A stretch of 12,382 nt of DNA from Sulfonitrofixus sp039714575 (GTDB taxonomy: Bacteria > Campylobacterota > Campylobacteria > Campylobacterales > Sulfurimonadaceae): contig JBDLJE010000069.1 in the NCBI GenBank assembly GCA_039714575.1, positions 1 to 12,382 of the forward strand, in the 5' to 3' direction. The translations under genes were made by a program, and so were the position numbers. The notes beneath the pieces were generated by a model. That model did not search any database. It worked only from the letters and a program-made list of their open reading frames with translations, and was not told the DNA's origin. Positions 7,443 to 12,382 of this stretch are shown in pieces (position 1 is the stretch's first letter; each line of letters starts with the position of its first letter).

Positions 7443-7838
7443 GTGCTTACCCATACGTTTGGCACTTTGTACGCGGCTCTCTTTGTTACGCGCTTCACGC
7501 TCTTGCTGTTCACGAAGTTTGTGCGCTTGCAGCGCCTTTTTACGCTCTTTTTCCCGTTTTTTATACGCAGTTTTTTCAGCTTTTTTGTCCAATTTATCAA
7601 ACATCTTTTCGGCTGATCTGCGATCTCTGTCCGACTTGCGTTCTAGTTCAGCTCTCTTTTTCTCTTCGGCTTTTTCCTGTTCGTACTTCTGCTTTTCGAA
7701 TTTGCGTTCCTTCGCTCTTTCAAGCTTATAGGCTTCTCTCTCTTTTTTTGCTTCAGCTCTAGTGCTTTCATCTGCCAGTGCTGTAGATGCGAATGGAATC
7801 AATAGGGTAAGACTGAGTGCGATTGCCGTTTTTTTCAT
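7440..7838 (-). CDS. Exported, highly charged coiled-coil protein
   Basis: The 132-aa product starts MKKTAIALSLTLLIPFASTALA, a clear Sec signal peptide with cleavage likely after A22. The mature part is almost entirely Lys, Arg, Glu, Ala and Gln in heptad-like order (for example KEREAYKLERAKERK), strongly basic overall, without Cys, and should form a long helix or coiled coil. An AGAGGAAG binding site precedes the ATG. It is therefore predicted to be periplasmic, perhaps binding polyanions or envelope components, but I recognise no family and composition alone does not show function. It is 144 bases downstream of hypA and has its own promoter-like sequence, so it is not clearly part of the hyp operon. 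Its stop is 11 bases from that of hypF. Confidence 0.75.
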   Translation of the reverse strand: MKKTAIALSLTLLIPFASTALADESTRAEAKKEREAYKLERAKERKFEKQKYEQEKAEEKKRAELERKSDRDRRSAEKMFDKLDKKAEKTAYKKREKERKKALQAHKLREQQEREARNKESRVQSAKRMGKH

Positions 7839-7892
7839 AGAACTTCCTCTGTGTTAGACACGCTTTTGCGGAATGTCGTTATATCTTGGCCT

Positions 7893-7924
7893 ATTCTATA
7901 TTGATTAGGCTTAGTTTTTGTCAA
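7893..7924 (-). promoter_or_regulatory. Sigma-70-like promoter for the charged protein gene
   Basis: On the minus strand a perfect -35 TTGACA (7919-7924) is followed after 18 bases by TATAGA (7895-7900), or after 20 by TAGAAT (7893-7898). The start codon is about 55 bases downstream. GCCTA/TAGGC half-sites (7889-7893 and 7906-7910) flank the -10 region and could be an operator. Confidence 0.5.
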
Positions 7925-7982
7925 ACAGGCGTATTCTGTATTTGCAGGTGATATTATTGTGCTTTTTAGTGGAGAAAATGCT

Positions 7983-8324
7983 TTATTGCATCTCCAACCG
8001 CATCAAATACATCTCCTCGCCATCAAGCACTCTAATAAGCAGATTATCGCACTTTGGACAGAGATACTCTATTTTCTCTAAAGTGTACTCTTTGTCGCAT
8101 TCAGCGCAGTAGATCAGTAGCGGTTGATGCTGGATGACAAGTCTTGCATCATGACAGACGGTCTTCTCTTTAAAGGTCTCAAAGGCGGTCTCAAAGAGAT
8201 GGACCTCTATACCGCTCTGCACACCGATCTTTACAGTGACTTCTAATATCTGCGTTGCATCGTTTGCTTCGGCATGGGTCTCGCACTGTTCCAGCAGGGC
8301 TTGAACCACAGAATATTCGTGCAT
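7983..8324 (-). CDS. hypA: Hydrogenase nickel-insertion protein HypA
   Basis: HypA hands nickel, with HypB, to the hydrogenase large subunit precursor (and in some relatives to urease). The 113-aa protein has the invariant MHE start whose His2 and N-terminus bind nickel, and a zinc-binding loop of two CXXC pairs, C73-x2-C76 and C89-x2-C92. Length is normal for the family. Its ATG shares one base with the hypE TGA (TGATG at 8322-8326) and AGGA lies 7 bases upstream inside hypE, so the two are translationally coupled. No terminator is evident after it. Confidence 0.95.
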   Translation of the reverse strand: MHEYSVVQALLEQCETHAEANDATQILEVTVKIGVQSGIEVHLFETAFETFKEKTVCHDARLVIQHQPLLIYCAECDKEYTLEKIEYLCPKCDNLLIRVLDGEEMYLMRLEMQ

Positions 8325-9322
8325 CAGCAGATCCTAGGCAGGAGTTCGCCTTTTGGCAGTTCCAGATAGCGGCTGCTGCCGTAGAGGGAGTGGAGAATGA
8401 CTTTGCCCTCTTTGTGTTTTGTAACACGGCCGATGATAGTCGCTTTTTGGCTGATCTCTGTCTGCTGTAAGGCCTGTATGGCGAGTTGTGCATGCATAGG
8501 GGGAACCGCGACAATGAAGGTCCCTTCGTTGGCAAAGTCAAAGGCCTCAAACCCAAAGATCTCACAGAGACCTTGTACTTCCTCTTCGACAGGGATGCTT
8601 GCCTCTTCCATCTCCAGACAGACCTGACTTTGCTCTGCCCACTCGTTCAAGACAGCGGAGAGACCGCCGCGTGTCGCATCACGCAGAGCGCTGATGGTAA
8701 CATTAGAGTCGATGAGTGCCTCAACAGCAGGCCAGAGAGTAGCGCAGTCACTTTGAAGTGTACTGCTGACACCCAGCCCTTCACGCTCCATCAAGACGGC
8801 GGCTCCGTGACGCCCGACATCACCGCTGGCGATGATAATGTCGCCTTCATGCAGGTTCGAAGCCGAGATGCCTTCGCGTACCAGTCCACCGATGCCTGCC
8901 GTATTGATAAAGAGCCGATCGACGGAGCCTTTAGGCACTACCTTGGTGTCGCCGCAGACGATCTTGGCACCGCTCACCTTTAACTCTTCAGCCATCGACT
9001 TAACGATCTGCTCCAGCTGCTCAAAGTCAAATCCCTCTTCGATCATAAACGCAGCACTAAGGTATAGCGGCTTAGCTCCCATCATAGCCAAGTCATTTAC
9101 CGTACCGGCGATGGCCAGCTTTCCGATGTTGCCGCCGCTGAAAAAGAGGGGACTGACGGTAAAACTGTCGGTGGTAAAAGCGATCTTTTTATCAACTTCC
9201 AGCACTGCAGCATCTTCAGCTTTGATAAGAATATCATTCTCAAAGTAGCGGTAAAAAAGATCGTGTATCAGTGCATTGGTCTCTTCACCGCCGCCGCCGT
9301 GGCTGAGTTGGACTTGTTTCAT
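8324..9322 (-). CDS. hypE: Hydrogenase cyanide-ligand synthesis protein HypE
   Basis: HypE receives the carbamoyl group from HypF on its C-terminal Cys and dehydrates it with ATP to a thiocyanate, then passes CN to the HypC-HypD iron. The 332-aa protein shows the PurM/ThiL-like ATP-binding fold: HGGGG (8-12), TTDSF (50-54), GTVNDLAMMGAKP (73-85) and CGDTKVVPKG (123-132). It ends in PRIC, so the essential terminal Cys332 is present. GGAG lies a few bases before the ATG. In this genome it is separated from hypD by a toxin-antitoxin pair instead of following it directly, so its transcription may come from hypB readthrough, from the toxin-antitoxin promoter, or both. Confidence 0.96.
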   Translation of the reverse strand: MKQVQLSHGGGGEETNALIHDLFYRYFENDILIKAEDAAVLEVDKKIAFTTDSFTVSPLFFSGGNIGKLAIAGTVNDLAMMGAKPLYLSAAFMIEEGFDFEQLEQIVKSMAEELKVSGAKIVCGDTKVVPKGSVDRLFINTAGIGGLVREGISASNLHEGDIIIASGDVGRHGAAVLMEREGLGVSSTLQSDCATLWPAVEALIDSNVTISALRDATRGGLSAVLNEWAEQSQVCLEMEEASIPVEEEVQGLCEIFGFEAFDFANEGTFIVAVPPMHAQLAIQALQQTEISQKATIIGRVTKHKEGKVILHSLYGSSRYLELPKGELLPRIC

Positions 9323-9337
9323 GTTTACTCCAAATAG

Positions 9338-9349
9338 GGCGATTTCGCC
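9338..9349 (-). other. Small GC hairpin between toxin gene and hypE
   Basis: GGCGA and TCGCC form a 5-bp stem (4-bp stem with AAAT loop is also possible) in the 42-base gap between the toxin stop and the hypE start. On the minus strand it is followed by CTATTTGGAG, i.e. not a U run but the hypE ribosome binding site. It could be a weak attenuator, an RNA-processing or stability element, or a scar. Confidence 0.35.
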
Positions 9350-9364
9350 ATAATTAAATATTGA

Positions 9365-9745
9365 TCACCAGCGTGCATGTTCATAATGCTCTAAAATATT
9401 TTTATCTTTTGTGATTACTATTGTGTTGTAGAGAGCAGCGTGTGCACAGATTAGACGATCAAACGGGTCACGTGTCCAGTTAATAGCAATGGAGTGGTCG
9501 GCAACATCACTAAAAGAAGCGTTATCGACTTGCAAGCCAATCGTGCGTTGTAGATTTGCCAAGATCTCTTCAGGCGAGTAGGGTGTTCTCCCTATCTCTT
9601 GTAAAAACTTGAGTTCCATCTTGACCATGGGTGATACATAAAGATCAGACTCTTCCATTAGCTCTAACGTCTTTTGATTAAAACGTGCTAATTCATTTTT
9701 AAAAAGCCATAAGACAATGTGTGTATCTAAATAAACGGTTTCCAC
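9365..9745 (-). CDS. PIN-domain toxin (VapC-like)
   Basis: The 126-aa protein is a PIN-domain RNase of the type II toxin group with the VYLDTHIVLWL start. Acidic metal-binding residues are visible in order: D7, E44 (KMELK), D93 and D96 (RDPFDRLICA), and D114 (ITKD). Such toxins cut tRNA or rRNA when free of antitoxin. The start is GTG at 9743-9745, preceded by GGAG with 6-base spacing, and overlaps the end of the antitoxin gene by 19 bases in another frame. This is the usual arrangement for coupled translation. Length and active site look intact, so it should be functional. The target RNA cannot be predicted. Confidence 0.9.
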   Translation of the reverse strand: METVYLDTHIVLWLFKNELARFNQKTLELMEESDLYVSPMVKMELKFLQEIGRTPYSPEEILANLQRTIGLQVDNASFSDVADHSIAINWTRDPFDRLICAHAALYNTIVITKDKNILEHYEHARW

Positions 9746-9957
9746 TCATTACTCCAATCAATGCTTACCAGATCTTCAGGGTCACCGTTAATAGCATCTG
9801 GATGCGATTCAAGACGATCAAACTTACTCTTCTTTTTTGGCGGTACGATCTTAATGATCTCGCCTTTACGTTTGACTTCGAGTGTTTCACCTGTCTCTAG
9901 GAGTTGATCGAGGAGTTTAAAAAGGTTGGCGCGCAGTGTTGATGGGGTGACGGTCAT
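9727..9957 (-). CDS. Phd/YefM-type antitoxin
   Basis: The 76-aa protein starts MTVTPSTLRANLFKLLDQLLETGETLEVKRKGEIIKIVPP. Its first 10 residues and the following LRANLFKLLDQ helix match the Phd/YefM DNA-binding fold: a strand, a helix beginning LRANL, then a strand with a basic turn. The C-terminal part (about 45-76, ending SIDWSNEWKPFI) is the likely toxin-binding tail. AAGGAG lies just before the ATG. It should neutralise the downstream PIN toxin and, with it, repress the promoter directly upstream, where two identical palindromes cover the -35 and -10. A Phd-type antitoxin paired with a VapC-type PIN toxin is a known combination. Confidence 0.88.
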   Translation of the reverse strand: MTVTPSTLRANLFKLLDQLLETGETLEVKRKGEIIKIVPPKKKSKFDRLESHPDAINGDPEDLVSIDWSNEWKPFI

Positions 9958-9975
9958 AATAGCTCCTTTTTAAAT

Positions 9976-10004
9976 ATTGTACAACAAATAAATTAATTGT
10001 ACAA
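9976..10004 (-). promoter_or_regulatory. Toxin-antitoxin promoter with two palindromic operators
   Basis: Two copies of the palindrome TTGTACAA lie at 9977-9984 and 9997-10004, exactly 20 bp apart (two helical turns); on the minus strand both extend to GTTGTACAAT. The same bases give a promoter on the minus strand: -35 TTGTAC (9999-10004), 17-base spacer, -10 TACAAT (9976-9981). A Phd dimer on each palindrome would cover both promoter boxes, the classic autoregulation layout. The upstream copy touches the hypD stop codon (10005-10007). Predicted transcripts start near 9969, only about 12 bases before the antitoxin ATG. Confidence 0.7.
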
Positions 10005-11132
10005 CTATTGAATATTCCCATATCGATAATACGCATTACAAGCCCCCTCATCACTCACCATACAGCTGCCAAGCGGGTTGTTGGGGGTACAGGCTTTGCC
10101 GAAGACGCTGCAATCTTTTGGTTTGGCCAAACCTTGCAGGATGGTACCGCAGATACAGAGTTTATGATCATCGATAGGCTCATCGGACAAGACATTTGCA
10201 AATACCTTTTCAGCATTGATGCGGTCATAGGCATCTCTGAGTTTCAATGCAGAGTCGGGGATGTCACCGATACCGCGCCATCTAAAGTGCTCACGAGACT
10301 CCATGTACTGTTCAATAAGGGTTTGGGCTTTAAGATTCCCTTCGCGCGTTACCGAGCGGGTATATTCTATCTCGACTTCGTGGCGCCCTTCCTTTTTTTG
10401 GCGCAGCATCATCAAGATGCCTTCCATGACATCGACCGGCTCAAAGCCGCTCACGACGATGGGGGTGTTGTACGCAGCTGAAAGCGGTTCATAGATCTTT
10501 GAGCCTGTGATGACGCTGACATGAGAGGGGCCGATAAAGGCATTGATCTTGGCTAGACCCGGGTTCATGATCGCTTTGACAGCAGGAGGAACAAGGACGT
10601 GATTAATGTGAAAAAAGATATTTGTGATGCTGTTTTTGACAACATGGTCGATCACGGCTGCGGTCATAGGTGTGGTCGTCTCAAACCCTATGGCAAAGAA
10701 GATCACCTCTTTGTCGGGGTTCTCTTTTGCGATCTTAATAACATCCATCGGAGAGTAGAGCGGTCGTATATCTCTGCCTTTGGCACGCTCTTTGGCCAAG
10801 GTGCTTTTAGAACCGGGAACGCGGATCATGTCGCCTAAGGTACACAAGATGGCATCATCGATATTGGCAAGGGCGACGGCGTGGTCGATCCGCTCTTTGG
10901 GCATGATGCAGACGGGGCAGCCGGGACCGTGGATAAACTCGATGTTCTCAGGCAATATCTGCATTAGACCGTACTTCATGATGGTGTGGGTGTGCCCGCC
11001 GCACACCTCCATAATACGAAGCGGTTCTTTGAGCTCTTTAGCCTCTTTTTCTATCTCGAAGGCTAAGGCTTTGATGATCTGAGGATCTCGGAACTGCTCA
11101 TAAAGGTCTTTTAGATGTAACTCATTCACCAA
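10005..11132 (-). CDS. hypD: Hydrogenase iron-cofactor assembly protein HypD
   Basis: HypD is the iron-sulphur scaffold which, with HypC, holds the Fe while CN (from HypE) and CO are added. The 375-aa protein has the active-site motifs C44-GGHTH-49, GPGC72-PVC75 and GFETTTP, and a C-terminal Cys group (326, 328, 341, 348, 357, 365) that includes the [4Fe-4S] ligands. Length is normal. The start is non-ATG: TTG at 11130-11132 or GTG at 11127-11129. AAAGG is 3 bases from TTG and 6 from GTG, so GTG may be the real one. Six bases separate the hypC stop from the TTG. The stop codon directly borders the toxin-antitoxin operator. Confidence 0.96.
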   Translation of the reverse strand: MVNELHLKDLYEQFRDPQIIKALAFEIEKEAKELKEPLRIMEVCGGHTHTIMKYGLMQILPENIEFIHGPGCPVCIMPKERIDHAVALANIDDAILCTLGDMIRVPGSKSTLAKERAKGRDIRPLYSPMDVIKIAKENPDKEVIFFAIGFETTTPMTAAVIDHVVKNSITNIFFHINHVLVPPAVKAIMNPGLAKINAFIGPSHVSVITGSKIYEPLSAAYNTPIVVSGFEPVDVMEGILMMLRQKKEGRHEVEIEYTRSVTREGNLKAQTLIEQYMESREHFRWRGIGDIPDSALKLRDAYDRINAEKVFANVLSDEPIDDHKLCICGTILQGLAKPKDCSVFGKACTPNNPLGSCMVSDEGACNAYYRYGNIQ

Positions 11133-11138
11133 GAACCT

Positions 11139-11423
11139 TTATACCGTTTTATTGGGACAGTTCTCTGCCTCTTGAACCACTTGTCTGCGGTCTTGCTCTT
11201 CCATCTTCTCCACTATCTCCCGATAGACCTCCAGACTGGCCAAGGCCTCCTCTTTGTCGATCTTGTTCATCGCAAAACCGACATGGATCAGGATGTAGTC
11301 ACCCACCTCGATCTCATCAGCCATCAGGTCAAGACTCACCTCCCTTTGAATACCCATGGTGTCTGTTGTAGCGATGTTCTCTTCGCTGATCTTGATCACT
11401 TTGGAGGGGATAGAGAGGCACAT
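11139..11423 (-). CDS. hypC: Hydrogenase assembly chaperone HypC
   Basis: HypC is a small beta-barrel (OB-like) chaperone that binds iron with HypD and delivers the Fe(CN)2CO unit to the hydrogenase large subunit. The 94-aa protein starts MCLSIPSKV, with the essential Cys2 that becomes the N-terminal residue, and has the GDYILIHVGFAMNKID segment with conserved His47. The acidic C-terminal helix and tail (about 57-94) are ordinary in length. The start is one base after the hypB stop (TAG-T-ATG), so translation is coupled; no strong separate ribosome binding site is seen. Confidence 0.95.
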   Translation of the reverse strand: MCLSIPSKVIKISEENIATTDTMGIQREVSLDLMADEIEVGDYILIHVGFAMNKIDKEEALASLEVYREIVEKMEEQDRRQVVQEAENCPNKTV

Positions 11424-11424
11424 A

Positions 11425-12192
11425 CTAGCTTCTCATCTTTCTCTTAAACTCGATCCAGTCGATCACCGCTTGGATGGAGTTGTCATCTTTAATATTGACC
11501 TCTAAGATATCGACACCCGGTTTGAGTTTGCGTGCTTCTGTTTTCTCGTGTGCAATGTCATAATCAAAGTGGGGCAGAAGGTCGGTTTTTGTGATCAAGA
11601 CCAGGTCTGCCTGACGGAACATCACCGGATATTTTTCGATCTTGTCACTGCCTTCGGGAATAGAGACAAGAACGATGTTCAGGTGTGAACCGACATCATA
11701 ACTTGCCGGACAGACAAGGTTGCCGACATTTTCGATGAAGCAGACATCGATGTCATTTAATGGCATATCATGCAGCCCTTTGTGCACCATAAAAGCGTCA
11801 AGATGGCAGGCGCTTCCTGTCTGGATCTGGTAGGCGGGGATCCCTTTGGCTTTAATGCGGTCGGCGTCGCGGCTGGTCTCAAGGTCGCCCTCGACAACGC
11901 CGAACTTGAAACCGGCAAGGTCTGCCATATGTTCAAGCAGCGTTGTCTTGCCGCTGCCCGGACTGCTCATAAGGTTGATAGCCAAAACATTGTGGTTGTC
12001 AAAATGGGCACGGTTGTGTGCCGCTTCGTGGTTGTTCTTGTCCAGGATCTTGGTGATGACGGAGATGGTCTTGGTGTCGTTCAGCTGGGGGTTGTGGTGC
12101 AGTGTCTCATGCGCCGCCTGGTGTTCATGAGAGTGATCGTGATGATGCTCATGTGTATGCTCGGTAATACTGCAGCCGCAATCTTGGCACAT
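11425..12192 (-). CDS. hypB: Hydrogenase nickel-incorporation GTPase HypB
   Basis: HypB is a SIMIBI-class GTPase that supplies nickel to the hydrogenase active site together with HypA. The 255-aa protein begins MCQDCGC (Cys 2, 5, 7), the high-affinity nickel site, followed by a His-rich stretch with 11 His between residues 12 and 33, likely for nickel storage. The G domain carries a P-loop SSPGSGKTT (76-84), EGDLETSRDADRI (101-113), the metal site C129-H130 with C161 in ENVGNLVCP, and TKTD in place of the NKxD guanine motif. It has no clear ribosome binding site of its own. Its ATG directly follows, in the same frame, the TAA of the upstream 56-aa ORF, which suggests reinitiation. Confidence 0.97.
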   Translation of the reverse strand: MCQDCGCSITEHTHEHHHDHSHEHQAAHETLHHNPQLNDTKTISVITKILDKNNHEAAHNRAHFDNHNVLAINLMSSPGSGKTTLLEHMADLAGFKFGVVEGDLETSRDADRIKAKGIPAYQIQTGSACHLDAFMVHKGLHDMPLNDIDVCFIENVGNLVCPASYDVGSHLNIVLVSIPEGSDKIEKYPVMFRQADLVLITKTDLLPHFDYDIAHEKTEARKLKPGVDILEVNIKDDNSIQAVIDWIEFKRKMRS

Positions 12193-12363
12193 TTAGCGGT
12201 TCGCTGCTGATTTTTTGTAGATAACATAACTAATAAGCAGTGTTGCTGCTGCACCGATGACATCAAGTGCGTGTAGATTACCCAGTGCGTGCAGGTGGTT
12301 TGTGTGCCCTTCATGAGCAGACAAAAGTGTTCCTAACGATAAAAAAGATAGAAATTTAAACAT
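12193..12363 (-). CDS. 56-aa His-rich exported/membrane miniprotein before hypB
   Basis: This short ORF has a strong AAGGAG site (12369-12374) 5 bases before its ATG. The protein has a signal-like N-terminus (MFKFLSFLSLGTLLSA), a periplasmic-type His segment HEGHTNHLHALGNLHALD with His at 17, 20, 23, 25 and 31, one transmembrane helix (about 35-49) and a basic end YKKSAANR. If cleaved after SA, His becomes the first mature residue, as in HupE/UreJ nickel permeases whose mature ends carry an HPGH-type motif followed by a second His motif. It may be a metal-binding accessory to nickel uptake. That is an inference. The stop touches the hypB ATG, so it is the first visible gene of the operon. Confidence 0.7.
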   Translation of the reverse strand: MFKFLSFLSLGTLLSAHEGHTNHLHALGNLHALDVIGAAATLLISYVIYKKSAANR

Positions 12364-12382
12364 AGTGACTCCTTAAGTATTA

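Larger units (their letters stand above)
9354..9979. repeat. 10-bp direct repeat at both ends of the toxin-antitoxin genes
   Basis: TTAAATATTG occurs at 9354-9363, directly after the toxin stop, and at 9970-9979, overlapping the antitoxin -10. The two copies are in the same orientation and 616 bp apart. They may be remnants of the insertion event or chance in AT-rich DNA. Confidence 0.3.

Noticed and set aside
7889..7916. Plus-strand terminator (GCCTA...TAGGC then TTAGTTTTTG)
   Set aside because: No plus-strand gene ends near here; hypF ends about 460 bases earlier. The repeat overlaps a minus-strand promoter and is more likely regulatory or chance.
8486..8983. 165-aa plus-strand ORF opposite hypE
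   Set aside because: Antisense of a well-identified hypE frame, with no ribosome binding site seen and no family match.
9365..10004. Transposon or insertion sequence carrying the toxin-antitoxin pair
   Set aside because: No transposase, terminal inverted repeats or clear target duplication beyond a 10-bp A/T-rich repeat.
11770..12210. 146-aa plus-strand ORF opposite hypB
   Set aside because: It lies entirely over hypB and its junction and has no recognisable domain; the Met/Val/Leu-rich content is the antisense of the His-rich region. A shadow frame.

Overview
The window looks like a chromosomal segment of a hydrogen-oxidising Campylobacterota (Sulfurimonas/Sulfurovum-like). This is inferred from the style of the hyp genes (His-rich HypB starting MCQDCGC, HypC starting MCLSIP), the AT-rich intergenic DNA and the short gene spacing. 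No marker gene fixes the taxon.

Left part, 1-4330, AT-rich and accessory in character. A lipoprotein gene runs off the left edge on the minus strand. Next is a very long (866 aa) secreted zinc-dependent phospholipase C-like protein on the minus strand. Its signal peptide appears to be separated from its true ATG and ribosome binding site by a one-base deletion or a sequence error. After about 370 bp of AT-rich non-coding DNA comes a second, unrelated small lipoprotein on the plus strand, with a terminator-like hairpin behind it.

Middle part, 4398-7428, plus strand. A tight run holds thpR (RNA 2',3'-cyclic phosphodiesterase), a DUF503/YlxP-like gene and hypF (the carbamoyltransferase that starts cyanide-ligand synthesis for [NiFe]-hydrogenase). 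hypF meets, with 11 bases between the stop codons, a minus-strand gene for a highly charged, coiled-coil, exported 132-aa protein.

Right part, 7983-12363, minus strand. In transcription order there is an unlisted 56-aa His-rich exported/membrane miniprotein, then hypB, hypC, hypD, a PIN-domain toxin-antitoxin pair, hypE and hypA. HypF and HypE make the cyanide ligands, HypC and HypD carry and assemble the Fe(CN)2CO unit, and HypA and HypB insert nickel. The window therefore has the complete hypABCDEF set but no hydrogenase structural subunit and no maturation protease.

The points most worth a second look are four. The toxin-antitoxin module lies exactly between hypD and hypE, and its promoter is framed by two identical palindromes 20 bp apart that abut the hypD stop codon. 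The 56-aa His-rich ORF ends in a TAA that directly touches the hypB ATG in the same reading frame. The phospholipase has a displaced start. The charged protein gene has its own good promoter after hypA. I see no rRNA, tRNA, CRISPR array or insertion sequence.
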